Origin: Chloroflexota bacterium
GTDB lineage: Bacteria > Chloroflexota > Dormibacteria > CF-121
Length of the DNA: 44,985 bases
Assembly: GCA_005881215.1 (NCBI GenBank)
Contig: VBDZ01000004.1
Span: 1 to 44,985 of the forward strand
Reading direction: 5' to 3'
The position numbers and the translations under genes were made by a program. The stretch's first letter is position 1. The number at the start of each line of letters is the position of its first letter. Below the pieces are notes generated by a model. That model did not search any database and had not been told where the DNA came from. It saw only the letters and a program-made list of their open reading frames with translations. Positions 25,842 to 34,620 of the stretch are shown piece by piece.

Positions 25842-26810
25842 TCACGACGCGGTGATCGGCGTTCCCGGGTCGACGAGGTGGATCCAGGTCAGGCCGGCGG
25901 GGAGCGGCATCGGCTTGCCGTCGGCGCCGAGGATCTTCAGCGGAAGCTCCGGGTTGCTCAGGTCCCATTTCGCCGGATAGCGATGGCCCTGGGTGAACAC
26001 GTCGGCCGGGCCGGCCCCCTGCAGGTCGAAGTCGACCGCCGGGGCCCCGAGCACATCGGTAAAGCCGGCGTCGTGGTGCGCCACCTGGACCAGGACGACA
26101 TTCACCGGCTTGATGGGCTGCCCGGTGTCCAGGTCGACCAGCGGTCCGGCCTCCGTGCCATAGACATAGGCGCCGTCGCCTGCCGAGTAGGTGTAGGTCA
26201 CCCGGTGCGCGTTCGTCTGATCGAAGATGACCCGGTTGGCGACGGCGGGCGCCGGGCTGGCTGCGGGCGCGCCGGGTTTCGGAAGCTGGTACGTGACCTG
26301 CGGCGCATGCTTGCTCAGGCCGAGCCGCAGCCGGTCGCCGTCGGTATAGAGGTTGTGCGGCGCCCGCCGGCTGGGGTCGCGCGAGAAGTAGATGCCGCCG
26401 TCGCTCCCCTCGGTCAGGGCTGGGATCTGCTGCTGCGCGATCGCGTCCAGCACATGCTGGTTGGCACCGGAAAAGAAGACGACGCCATGGTAGGCGTGCC
26501 AGAGCTTGATCGTGACCGGGCGGGCGCTGCGCACCGGCTCGATCCGCTGGTTCCCCGACGGCTTGAAGTAGATCACGGTCATTCGGGTGATGCCGCCCTC
26601 GGCCAGGTACTCGTAGACCAGGTCGGCCTGCTGCAGCCCCGCCTGAGGCCGGGCGAGGATCGAGTTCTCGACTTGGACCATCGCCGGTCCGGGCCGGCTC
26701 GGGGTTGGCGTCGGCAAGAGGACAGCCGGCCCGTTGCCGCAGGCGGCGAGGACCAGGGCGGCGACCGCCGCCAGAAGTGCGGGGTGTCGCCCAGCGGTTG
26801 GCCGCTTCAT
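25842..26810 (-). CDS. DUF3048 (YerB-like) lipoprotein
   Basis: A 322-residue surface lipoprotein. The N-terminal signal ends in a lipobox (LVLAACGNG), so it would be anchored by Cys24. The mature part contains YEYLAEGGITRMTVIYF, RPVTIKLWHAYHGVVFFSGAN and the C-terminal QPIKPVNVVLVQVAHHDAG, as in YerB-like proteins of Firmicutes. The role is not settled. A -10 box TATACT (26820-26825) lies 9 bp upstream of the ATG, predicting an almost leaderless transcript. Confidence 0.88.
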   Translation of the reverse strand: MKRPTAGRHPALLAAVAALVLAACGNGPAVLLPTPTPSRPGPAMVQVENSILARPQAGLQQADLVYEYLAEGGITRMTVIYFKPSGNQRIEPVRSARPVTIKLWHAYHGVVFFSGANQHVLDAIAQQQIPALTEGSDGGIYFSRDPSRRAPHNLYTDGDRLRLGLSKHAPQVTYQLPKPGAPAASPAPAVANRVIFDQTNAHRVTYTYSAGDGAYVYGTEAGPLVDLDTGQPIKPVNVVLVQVAHHDAGFTDVLGAPAVDFDLQGAGPADVFTQGHRYPAKWDLSNPELPLKILGADGKPMPLPAGLTWIHLVDPGTPITAS

Positions 26811-26819
26811 GTGAGGGTC

Positions 26820-26825
26820 AGTATA
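26820..26825 (-). promoter_or_regulatory. Candidate -10 box of the DUF3048 gene
   Basis: TATACT on the minus strand, 9 bp before the ATG at 26810. Part of a recurring pattern in which a TAnnnT hexamer lies 6-9 bp before a start codon. Confidence 0.45.
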
Positions 26826-26861
26826 AGAAAAGGCGATAGCGTAAGCCGCAGCGCCTTCGGG

Positions 26862-26867
26862 TAAGGT
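26862..26867 (+). promoter_or_regulatory. Candidate -10 box of the Bax-inhibitor-1 gene
   Basis: TAAGGT, 8 bp before the ATG at 26876, again predicting a leaderless transcript. It matches the TAnnnT core only. Confidence 0.3.
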
Positions 26868-26875
26868 TCCGACTG

Positions 26876-27535
26876 ATGCTTCCGCACGAAATGCTGCAGA
26901 GCCAGACGCAGGTCGAGCGATCGCTGCTCAGCCGGACGATGGGCTGGCTCGGTCTTTCCCTGGCGCTGACTGCGGGCGGCGTGTATCTCTGGTTCGCCGG
27001 GGTCGTACCCCAGAGCCTTCCGTGGTTCCTCTACTTCGTGGTCGCCATCGGGCTGATCTTCGCAATTCAGGCCACGGCAACCAGCAAGAACACGGGTCTC
27101 GCCGTGGGGCTCTTCGCCATCTTCTCAGTAGTCGAAGGGCTCTTCATCGCGCCGGTCGTCTTTTACTACTTGTCCGTCACTCCGGACGCCGTGGGCGAAG
27201 CGCTTCTGGGAACCGTCGGCATCTTCCTGGTGGCGGCCGCCGTCGTCTACCTGACGAGCATCAACATGGCGGCCTGGGGCCGGTATCTCCTCGGCGCGCT
27301 GCTGATCGGCATCCTGGTCAGCCTGGCGACCCTGATCTTTCGTTTCCCCATCAGCCAGCTGGCCATCAGCCTCTTCCTCGGCGTGGTCTTTGTCGGCCTG
27401 ACCTTCTACGACTTCTGGCGGGTCAAGGCCGAGCGGGCGGGCGACAACAATGCCCTGCTGCTGGCACTCAGCCTCTACCTCGACTTCATCAACCTCTTCC
27501 TCATCCTGTTGCGGGTCTTCGGAAGAAGGAATTAG
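26876..27535 (+). CDS. Bax inhibitor-1 (BI-1/YccA/YetJ) family membrane protein
   Basis: A seven-helix membrane protein of 219 residues; bacterial members such as YetJ act as pH-sensitive calcium leak channels. The family pattern is visible: QSQTQVERSLLSRTMGWLGLSL at the N-terminus, SVVEGLFIAPVVFYY in the middle, and the last helices ending LALSLYLDFINLFLILLRVFG, which carries the conserved acidic residue region. It converges on the 81-aa gene with no spacer. Confidence 0.9.
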   Translation: MLPHEMLQSQTQVERSLLSRTMGWLGLSLALTAGGVYLWFAGVVPQSLPWFLYFVVAIGLIFAIQATATSKNTGLAVGLFAIFSVVEGLFIAPVVFYYLSVTPDAVGEALLGTVGIFLVAAAVVYLTSINMAAWGRYLLGALLIGILVSLATLIFRFPISQLAISLFLGVVFVGLTFYDFWRVKAERAGDNNALLLALSLYLDFINLFLILLRVFGRRN

Positions 27536-27781
27536 TTAAGCGGCGATCCCGATCTTTCGGAGGGCCGGGCCCAGCTCGCGCAGGTTACGCGTCCGCCGCT
27601 CCCGCCAGTCGAGGATGAGGTCGGCAAACGCCGACTTGGACAGCCGCTCCCGGCGAACGGCGTGGGTTTTTGCGTCGGTAATTTCGAGCTCCACCCAGAC
27701 CACCCCGGCCTCGATCAGGCGCGCCGGGTAACCGTTGTCTTCGATCAACCGAATCAGCTCGAGCTCTCCAAGCATCTCCAT
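27536..27781 (-). CDS. Hypothetical protein of 81 aa
   Basis: A short charged protein starting MEMLGELELIRLIEDNGYPARLIEAG, containing VWVELEITDAKTHAVRRERLSKSAFADLILDW. It has no membrane segment or signal peptide and I recognise no family. The regular mix of helical and strand-like stretches and the tight convergent arrangement with the BI-1 gene support a real gene. It is divergent from the PHP gene with a 123-bp gap, in which the only thing seen is a TACACT -10 box next to the PHP start. Confidence 0.65.
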   Translation of the reverse strand: MEMLGELELIRLIEDNGYPARLIEAGVVWVELEITDAKTHAVRRERLSKSAFADLILDWRERRTRNLRELGPALRKIGIAA

Positions 27782-27892
27782 CTACCCCGGATAAAACCAG
27801 TTGTTGACTGCTCTTATTCATCCCCAACGGGGAATCCGGCGAAATCCGTCACTGTTCCTCGCAAGTACGGGTCGGACTCAAAAACGCCCCGG

Positions 27893-27898
27893 TACACT
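27893..27898 (+). promoter_or_regulatory. Candidate -10 box of the PHP phosphoesterase gene
   Basis: TACACT, 6 bp before the GTG start at 27905, so the transcript probably starts at the start codon. Confidence 0.45.
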
Positions 27899-27904
27899 TA
27901 GCCG

Positions 27905-28738
27905 GTGCTGGCCGACCTCCACATGCATTCCACGGTGAGTGACGGTTGGCGCGACCCCGATGAGGTCGCTCACCTAGCCGCCGACCGGGGGGTTCGGGTG
28001 ATGGCCCTCACCGACCACGACACCTTCCTGGGGCTGGCGCGCGCCCGCTCGGTGGCGCATCGTCGTGGCCTCGGCTACGTGCCCGCCCTCGAGGTGACGA
28101 CCTACCCGCCGAACCAGATGCGCCACATCCTCGGACACGGGGTGGATGTTCGCCATCCCCAGCTGCTCGCCATCCTCGATCGAACCCAACGGGTCTTCCG
28201 CCGGCAAACCGACGCCTGGCTGAAAGTTCTCGAGGAGCAGGGCATCGGCCGCGGGCTGGGGCTCGAGGCCTTCGCCTACAAGCCGACGGTGATGCCGGGG
28301 GCGGTGCTCAAGGTCCTGCTGCAACACGACGTGATGACCGAGAAAGACGCCTGGGACAGCGCCCGCAAAGCGGTCGATTTCATGCCGGCGGATTTCTATG
28401 CCCCCATCCCTTCCCCGGCCGAGGCGATCGACGCCATCCACGCGGCCGGCGGACTGGCGGTCCACGCCCACCCCGGCTCGGTGCCCGACCAGGACCTGAT
28501 GAAGGAAGTCCTGCCGCTGGTGGACGGCCTCGAGGTCTACACCCGGCGCCATCGACCGGAACAGATTCCGATCTACGAGGAGCTGGCCGCCCGACATGGC
28601 CTGCTGATGACGGTCGGCAGCGACTACCACGGCTTCAACGGCGGCGACTACGAAGCCCCCAAGAAGGTGATCGACATCCGGTATCTCGACAAACTCGGCG
28701 CCCGCGTGCAGTGGCCCGCCGTGGAGCAAGCCGGTTGA
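27905..28738 (+). CDS. PHP-domain phosphoesterase (TrpH/RNase AM-like)
   Basis: A metal-dependent phosphoesterase of 277 residues; relatives include E. coli RNase AM (YciV), which trims 5' RNA ends. The PHP metal motifs are in order: DLHMHSTVSDGW at the N-terminus, LTDHDT near 40, HAHPGS near 195 and GSDYHGF near 240. The GTG at 27905 gives VLADLHMHS, the expected family start, with a -10 box just upstream. The stop overlaps the TTG start of the next gene. Confidence 0.92.
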   Translation: MLADLHMHSTVSDGWRDPDEVAHLAADRGVRVMALTDHDTFLGLARARSVAHRRGLGYVPALEVTTYPPNQMRHILGHGVDVRHPQLLAILDRTQRVFRRQTDAWLKVLEEQGIGRGLGLEAFAYKPTVMPGAVLKVLLQHDVMTEKDAWDSARKAVDFMPADFYAPIPSPAEAIDAIHAAGGLAVHAHPGSVPDQDLMKEVLPLVDGLEVYTRRHRPEQIPIYEELAARHGLLMTVGSDYHGFNGGDYEAPKKVIDIRYLDKLGARVQWPAVEQAG

Positions 28739-29460
28739 GCCCGACCCTGGTCTCGCCCGCCGTGGCCGAAGCCCGCGCCGCGTTACTCGAGCTGGGCGGC
28801 CGCGATGCCACCGGCATCACCTCGGCGATCGAGACGCTGCCGTCGCTGCCAGCGTTCCAGGTGATGGCGACCGCCTCGCAGGCCGCCCGTCCGCAATGGG
28901 CCGGCCTGGTCGATGACCTCTTCGAGCGACCGTTGCTGAAGCACGCGAAGGCCGGACTGCGCAATGCGCTGATGTCGACCCTGACCGGCGACACGCTCTA
29001 TCGCAACGTCTTCTTCTCCTTCGCGGACGCGGTTGTCCTCTGGCATTACGGGCACACCCAGGAACGCACCGGGGCGGCCCGCCTCGATGCCGCCTACGAC
29101 GCGATGCGGCGTTTGCTCGAGGGCGCCGAGCGCTTCATCGAGATCCGGCCGAGGCTCGAGCCCGACGTCGCGTATTTCCACCGGCTGCGCCGCATCCGGC
29201 TCACCCGCGACCACGCCTATCCGGTGCTGCGTCGTGCCGGCCGGTTGCTGGGCGCCGTCGAGGCGCAGGTCACCGGTGAAAAGCTGCACAGCGTGAGGGG
29301 CAGCATCCTGACCAGCTACGTGACGTTCAGCGCCCAGGTGATCGCGATGGCCCGGGCCTTGCGGGCCGAGCGGAACGCGATCCAGCGCGAGGATGTGCTC
29401 GCCGGCCTGGCGGCGATCACGGCGCTACTGCAGACTCCGCCGGCCGTCCTGGCCGGCTGA
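28735..29460 (+). CDS. Helical protein of unknown function coupled to the PHP gene
   Basis: I start it at the TTG at 28735, which overlaps the PHP stop (TTGA) and gives 241 residues; the track start at 28711 lies inside the PHP gene. The protein is soluble and strongly alpha-helical, with WHYGHTQERTGAARLDAAYDAM in the middle and IQREDVLAGLAAITALLQ near the end, reminiscent of an all-helical bundle. I recognise no family. Its end overlaps the convergent MFS gene by 44 bp. Confidence 0.7.
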   Translation: MSPTLVSPAVAEARAALLELGGRDATGITSAIETLPSLPAFQVMATASQAARPQWAGLVDDLFERPLLKHAKAGLRNALMSTLTGDTLYRNVFFSFADAVVLWHYGHTQERTGAARLDAAYDAMRRLLEGAERFIEIRPRLEPDVAYFHRLRRIRLTRDHAYPVLRRAGRLLGAVEAQVTGEKLHSVRGSILTSYVTFSAQVIAMARALRAERNAIQREDVLAGLAAITALLQTPPAVLAG

Positions 29461-30535
29461 CCGAAAGGCGCGGGAGCGTCGCCCCCAGGCCGACCATGGC
29501 CAGGGCCCCGAGCGCCATGGGGAGCAGCGCGAACCGGAATTGGCCGCTCCAGTCCCAGGCAAAGCCGCCGAGGGCAGGGCCGAAGAATGCCGCCCCGTAG
29601 CCGATGGTCAACATCAAGCCGGTGGTGCGGGCCACCTCCGAAGGCGACATCAGGGCCGGCAGACCCAGGTTGAGAATGAAGGCCGTGCTGGCGCCGGCCC
29701 CCGCGAGCCCGGCCCAGAACGGGGCCGTCTCGACCGGCGCCAGGATGTAGCCCGTCACGCCCACCACAGATCCCAACCCGGCCAGCAGGAACGGCCATCG
29801 CCGTCCCACCATGGCATCCGCGGCCAGCGCCAGCAGCAGGCTCACGGGTAGTTGCATGAAGTTGAGCACGCCCAGGGTGACCGGAATCAGGTTGTGGGCG
29901 TGCCGCGCCTCCAGCGTGTCGGGTATCCAGGTGTTCATGCCGAAGTAGACGATGCTGGCGGTGCCCATCAGGAGCCCGAGGTGCAGCATCCGGCCGCTGC
30001 GCCAGTCAGGAAACCATGCGGCGGCAGTCAGGTGCGTCGGTCTCGTGGCCGGCGTTAGCGCCAACCAGAACGCCAGCCCGATTCCCACCGGCACGGCCCA
30101 GGCGGCGAGCGCGCCCTGCCAGCCGAGGGGATTGATCAGCAAGGGCAGCGTGACCGTGGCGGCGATCACCTCACCGACGAAAATCCCATTCGTGTAGATG
30201 GCGATGCCTCGACCGATCCGTTCGGGCATCCAGGCCTGCACCAGGCTGGGGACGGCCGGCTGGCTGACCGCGATCCCGAGCGAGAGTGCGATCGTACAGA
30301 TGAACAGCGCCGCGGCACTCGGGACCGCGCCCCGGAGCGCCGCCCCTGCCGCGAGCAGGGCCAGTCCATAGGTCACCGCCTGGCGCGCCCCAACCCTGCT
30401 CACCAGGTAGGCGCCCGGGATCGCACCCGCGGCCATGATCAGGACCGGCAACGACGTCAGCAACCCGCCGGCGCTGTAGGAAAGGCCCAGCGCCTGATGG
30501 AGGGCGGGCAGGGCCGGGGGAACGCTCAGGATCAC
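29417..30535 (-). CDS. MFS transporter (CynX/NimT-like), true start probably upstream
   Basis: A 12-helix major facilitator of the cyanate/nitroimidazole transporter group; the substrate is not clear. From the first canonical start (GTG 30535) it has 372 residues beginning MILSVPPALPALHQALG. The same frame continues upstream with LLILLLLWLVGINLRT, which looks like the N-terminal part of helix 1, and there is no ATG, GTG or TTG in that stretch. The native start is therefore probably a rare codon near the PmbA stop (for example CTG at 30622) or the gene is reached by coupling. Last gene of the seven-gene minus-strand run. Confidence 0.85.
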   Translation of the reverse strand: MILSVPPALPALHQALGLSYSAGGLLTSLPVLIMAAGAIPGAYLVSRVGARQAVTYGLALLAAGAALRGAVPSAAALFICTIALSLGIAVSQPAVPSLVQAWMPERIGRGIAIYTNGIFVGEVIAATVTLPLLINPLGWQGALAAWAVPVGIGLAFWLALTPATRPTHLTAAAWFPDWRSGRMLHLGLLMGTASIVYFGMNTWIPDTLEARHAHNLIPVTLGVLNFMQLPVSLLLALAADAMVGRRWPFLLAGLGSVVGVTGYILAPVETAPFWAGLAGAGASTAFILNLGLPALMSPSEVARTTGLMLTIGYGAAFFGPALGGFAWDWSGQFRFALLPMALGALAMVGLGATLPRLSVSRPGRPAESAVAP

Positions 30536-30605
30536 GGTCCGCAGGTTGATGCCGACCAGCCAGAGGAGGAGCAGGATGAGAAGAGGTCGGCCCGACTGGC
30601 TGGGC

Positions 30606-31943
30606 CTAGAGACCGCCGACAGGTAACTCCTCGATCAGAACGGTCGGGCTGCCGCAGAAACCACCGGCGAATATGAAGCGCAGGTCGTTGGCCACCGCCA
30701 CCACGTTGCGCAGCAAGGCGATCACGTTGCCGGCGACGGTCAGCTCCTTCACCGGCTTCGTGAGCCGGCCGTTTTCGATCCAGTGTCCGGTCAATCCGAG
30801 CGAGAATTCACCGGAGACCGGGTTGACGGTGTTGAGGCCGGTGAGCTGCGAGACGTGTAGCCCATTGTCGACGCCGGCCAGCAACATCTCGCGTGAGATG
30901 TCGCCCGGCTTGAGCACCAGGTTCGAGACGCCGACCTCGGGCACATTCCTGTAGGAGCGAACCGCGCTGCCGGTCGACCGGCCGTTGGTGCGCACCGCGG
31001 TATACGTGTTGTGCAGATAACTCGTGAGGACGCCATCGACGATCAGCTCGTTGCGCCGCGAGGGGACGCCTTCCCCGTCGAACGGCCGGCTGGCCAGGCC
31101 CTGGGGCAGGAGCGCGTCGTCGGTAATGGTGACGATGCCGGCCGCCACCTGCTCGCCGATCTTGCCGGCCAGTAGCGAGCGTCGTTTGATCACCGCATCG
31201 GCGGAAAAGGAGCTCGACAGCACGCCGAGGATCATGGCCGCCGCATGCGGATGCAGCACGACCGGCACCCGGGCGGTCGGCACCGGCCGCGCGCCCAGCA
31301 GGCCCGCGGCGTTCTCCACCGCTTCCTGGACCACCGCTTCGAGGTCCAGCTCGCCAATGTCGCGGCCGTGGGTGAAGGCGAACCCCGACTGCATCTCCGA
31401 GTCCTGCTCGGCGATCGTCTCCAGCACGCCGTAGGCGACGGTCCGCTCGTAGGTCGCGTGGAGCCCGCGGCTGTTGTAGATCTCGACCTGCCCGCTGCCG
31501 TCGCTGTAGACGGCGTCACTCACTCGTCGGACTCGAGGATCGAGGGAGGTGGCGCGCCGTTCCATCTCGAGCGCGAAATCGATTTTGCGCTGGGGCTCCG
31601 TCTGCTCCAACGCGGGCGAGGCGAGGCCGGCCACGGCGCCGGCCATCTCCGTCGCGGGCAGCACGTTGGCCTCGTCGGCGTGATTGTATCGACCGTTGAG
31701 CAGCGCCTCGTCGACCAACGCGTCGAGCGCATCCGGCTCGGTGTCCGAGGTGTAGGAAAAGCCGACCCGATGCTCGAGAAAGGTGCGCAAGCCCACCCCT
31801 CGGCTCTCGGCCGAGACCAGGGATTCGATTTCGCCGTTGTAGATCCGCACCGTGAACTCGGTCCCCCGCGAGATGTAGAGCTCGGCGTCTTCCGCCCCCA
31901 GCTGCCGGCTGCGGTCCAGGACGCGGTCCCCAATCGAGTTCAC
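30606..31943 (-). CDS. pmbA: TldE/PmbA-type metalloprotease subunit
   Basis: Non-catalytic partner of TldD in the heterodimeric TldD/TldE peptidase, which trims leader peptides and modified peptides such as microcin B17. The 445-residue protein has the family layout: GAEDAELYISRGTEFTV at the N-terminus, GRYNHADEAN, DGEGVPSRRNELIVDGVL, and GLTGHWIENGRLTKPVKE near the end. As expected for TldE, the zinc-binding HExxxH is missing. GTG start overlapping the tldD stop (GTGA), so the two subunits are made in equal amounts. Confidence 0.95.
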   Translation of the reverse strand: MNSIGDRVLDRSRQLGAEDAELYISRGTEFTVRIYNGEIESLVSAESRGVGLRTFLEHRVGFSYTSDTEPDALDALVDEALLNGRYNHADEANVLPATEMAGAVAGLASPALEQTEPQRKIDFALEMERRATSLDPRVRRVSDAVYSDGSGQVEIYNSRGLHATYERTVAYGVLETIAEQDSEMQSGFAFTHGRDIGELDLEAVVQEAVENAAGLLGARPVPTARVPVVLHPHAAAMILGVLSSSFSADAVIKRRSLLAGKIGEQVAAGIVTITDDALLPQGLASRPFDGEGVPSRRNELIVDGVLTSYLHNTYTAVRTNGRSTGSAVRSYRNVPEVGVSNLVLKPGDISREMLLAGVDNGLHVSQLTGLNTVNPVSGEFSLGLTGHWIENGRLTKPVKELTVAGNVIALLRNVVAVANDLRFIFAGGFCGSPTVLIEELPVGGL

Positions 31944-33355
31944 TGGCGCATGGCGCCGCCCGGCCCCACGCCGGTGCCGCCGACCGTGAGCTCCGAGATC
32001 CGGATGGTCGGCTGGCCGACGGAAACCGGCACCCCCTGGCCTTCCTTGCCGCAGGTCCCGGGCGCCAGCTTCAGGTCGTTGCCGACCATGTCGATCTTGT
32101 ACAGGGCGCGCGGGCCATTGCCGACGATGGTCGCGCCGCGGACCGGCCGGCCGATCCGCCCGCCTTCGATCAGGTAGCCCTCGGTGACGGCGAACACGAA
32201 ATCGCCGCTGGTGACGTCGACCTGCCCGGCCCCGAGTTTCTTCGCATACAGCCCGCGCGGCGTGGCGGCGATGATGTCCTCCACCGAGTGCGCCCCGGCC
32301 GCGATAAAGGTGTTCGTCATGCGAGGAATCGGCAGGTGCTGGTAGGACTGGCGACGGCCGTTGCCGGTGACCGGATGATTCTGCTGTCCGGCACGCAGCC
32401 GGTCATACATGTAGCTGACCAGCACGCCGTCCTGGATCAGGACGTTGCGCCGGGTGGGCACGCCCTCGTCATCCACCGCCAGCGTCCCCCAGCGACTGGG
32501 GAGGGTGCCGTCGTCGACGGCGGTGACGATCGGGCTGGCGACCGGCTGGCCAATCTTCCCAACAAAGACGGTCGATCCTTTGCCCACGAAGTCCGCCTCG
32601 AGGCCGTGGCCACAAGCTTCGTGGAAGAGCACGCCACCGAATTCGTTGCCCACCACTACGGCCATCGGACCGGCAGGCGACGGGGCCGCGTCGAGCAGGG
32701 CGGTGGCGCGCTCGGCGGCGGCGCGGGCATACTCGGCGGCCGAGGTCTCGTCGAAGAACTCGAAGCCGCGCTGCAGACCCGGTGCCTCCATCGCGGTCTG
32801 GATCTCCCCGTTGCGCTCGGCGACCGCGTGAATCATCAGCCGGACCCTGGTGCGCACGTCGGCGTGACGAACGCCTTCTGAGGTCGCGACCAGCACCTCT
32901 TGCGAGCTCTGGCCGTATCCCACCGCGACCTGCCTCACCGCCCCGCTCACCTCGCGGGCCGCCTGGTCGGCTTCGAGCAGCAGCTCGATCTTCGCGTCCG
33001 CCCCGACGGTCTCCGGCGCCACCTCGATCCGCTGGGGCGCGTGCGGGGCGCCCGACAAGTCGCCAAACGCGAAGCGTCCGCCGCCGCGCCGGCCAACCTG
33101 GGCCGCCAGGTCGGCGGTCTTCAGCAGCCCGTCTTCCGAGAGGTCCTCGGTGTAGACGTAGCTGACCGTCCCCTGGTGAATGATGCGAAGTCCCGCACCC
33201 AGGTCATTCCCTGAGCTGACCCGCTGGACCTTGCTCTCTTCGACGCTGATCGACTGATTGCGCTTGCGTTCGACGAAGAGCTCGACGAAATCCGCTCCCG
33301 ACCGCAACGCGCGTTTGATCACACTGTCCACGAGCGATTGGTCGAGCAGTGGCAT
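31940..33355 (-). CDS. tldD: TldD metalloprotease
   Basis: Catalytic subunit of the TldD/TldE protease, 471 residues. The zinc motif HEACGH (about 244-249) sits in LFHEACGHGLEADFVGKGS, followed by DDEGVPTRRNVLIQDGVL, the nucleophile-side loop MTNTFIAAG, and CGKEGQGVPVSVGQPTIRI at the end. The ATG overlaps the stop of the upstream MFS gene (TGATG). TldD/E partners mature or degrade short peptides; no RiPP precursor is adjacent here, though a peptide gene lies about 10 kb away at 21983. Confidence 0.96.
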   Translation of the reverse strand: MPLLDQSLVDSVIKRALRSGADFVELFVERKRNQSISVEESKVQRVSSGNDLGAGLRIIHQGTVSYVYTEDLSEDGLLKTADLAAQVGRRGGGRFAFGDLSGAPHAPQRIEVAPETVGADAKIELLLEADQAAREVSGAVRQVAVGYGQSSQEVLVATSEGVRHADVRTRVRLMIHAVAERNGEIQTAMEAPGLQRGFEFFDETSAAEYARAAAERATALLDAAPSPAGPMAVVVGNEFGGVLFHEACGHGLEADFVGKGSTVFVGKIGQPVASPIVTAVDDGTLPSRWGTLAVDDEGVPTRRNVLIQDGVLVSYMYDRLRAGQQNHPVTGNGRRQSYQHLPIPRMTNTFIAAGAHSVEDIIAATPRGLYAKKLGAGQVDVTSGDFVFAVTEGYLIEGGRIGRPVRGATIVGNGPRALYKIDMVGNDLKLAPGTCGKEGQGVPVSVGQPTIRISELTVGGTGVGPGGAMRQ

Positions 33356-34527
33356 CAGCTTGAGTTTAGCGGGCCTGGCTCGCGAACCAGCGCCGTCACC
33401 CAGACGCCCAGCAAGGCCAGCACGGCGGCGGTCGCGATGAAGACCGAGGGGTACCCAAAGCTGGCGGCGAGGGTCGATCCGAGCAACGGTCCGACGGCAT
33501 TACCGACGGCGGTGGCGCTGCTGGTCAGGCCGTAGGCAGAACCGCGCAGGTCCGGAGGCGTGATCAGGCCGACGATGGCGTTGGTCGCGGGAATCAGGAC
33601 GCCAAAGAAAATCCCGAGCGCGGCCCGGAGCAGCAGGAACTGCCAAACGTTCTGGGCAAAGGCCTGCGGGAGGAAGAAGGCGGCGGCGCCGAAGCAGGCG
33701 AGCACCAGGATTTGCCGGTAGCCGCTCCGGACCACCAGCCGGCTGTAGGAGATCGCCGCCAGCGCACTGAAGACCGCGGTCGCGCCGAAGGCCAGCCCGG
33801 CATAGAGTTTGACCGGGTCTGAGGCGGCCGACAGCCGCTCGACGAACAGCGGCAGGATCGGAAAAACGATGGCGGAGCTCAGCTGAACCAGCAGCAGGGT
33901 CACCATCAAGGGCATCAGGCTGCGGGAGGCGAGGCCCAGACGGAGCGTCACAAAAAAGCCGGGCCGGCGGCTGGTCGACGGTGGCGCGAAATGCTCGTGG
34001 ACGAACTGCCAGACGAGGATGCCGCCGGCCACGAGCATGGCGCCGGCCAGGAAGAACGTGCCACGGATCCCGACCGCCTGCGCTAGCGCGCCGCCGACCA
34101 CCGGCCCGGCCGAGATGCCGACATAGACGCTGGTCTGCAGCAATCCCATGCTCGAGCCGAGCCGCTCCCGCGGCACGATGGTCGCCACCAGCGCGGTCGA
34201 TGCCGCGATCGTGCCGGTGAACATCCCCTGCAAGATGCGCAAGACCAGGAGCTGGCCGACGTTGGTCACCAGCCCCATCAGGGCGAGGATGACGCCGCCG
34301 ATTAGCATCGACCGCAGCACCATCAGCTTTCGGCCCCGCCGGTCGGCGAGCGCGCCCCAGATCGGGCTGAAAATCGCCAGCGAAACGCCGGTGCTGGTGA
34401 CCAGCGCGCCGGACCAGAACACCACCGCACTCTCCGGCGTGACCCCGATCTCCTTGAGATAGAGCGGCAGAAAAGGAAGGATGAAGCCGAAGGCCAGCAT
34501 CGCGACCCCCTGCGCGACACAGGTCAC
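33355..34527 (-). CDS. MFS drug/metabolite efflux transporter
   Basis: A 12-helix major facilitator of the multidrug-efflux type. The motif A region GALADRRGRKLMVLRSMLIGG lies between helices 2 and 3, and helix 5 carries the motif C-like ISAGPVVGGALAQAVG, which marks antiporters. Length 390 aa from the GTG at 34527; the frame is open for at least 25 residues further upstream (AAVSPSWRTSLY), so the native start may be earlier. The stop overlaps the tldD start by one base, so export is coupled to the TldD/E protease. Substrate unknown; a peptide-like product of TldD/E is a guess. Confidence 0.9.
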   Translation of the reverse strand: MTCVAQGVAMLAFGFILPFLPLYLKEIGVTPESAVVFWSGALVTSTGVSLAIFSPIWGALADRRGRKLMVLRSMLIGGVILALMGLVTNVGQLLVLRILQGMFTGTIAASTALVATIVPRERLGSSMGLLQTSVYVGISAGPVVGGALAQAVGIRGTFFLAGAMLVAGGILVWQFVHEHFAPPSTSRRPGFFVTLRLGLASRSLMPLMVTLLLVQLSSAIVFPILPLFVERLSAASDPVKLYAGLAFGATAVFSALAAISYSRLVVRSGYRQILVLACFGAAAFFLPQAFAQNVWQFLLLRAALGIFFGVLIPATNAIVGLITPPDLRGSAYGLTSSATAVGNAVGPLLGSTLAASFGYPSVFIATAAVLALLGVWVTALVREPGPLNSS

Positions 34528-34620
34528 ATAGAGACTGGTCCGCCAGCTGGGGCTGACCGCCGCCGAGATGTGGCTGGGCGGCGCCGGGGTCAGGCGGGGT
34601 CTAAATCGCGTGCGAGTGCG

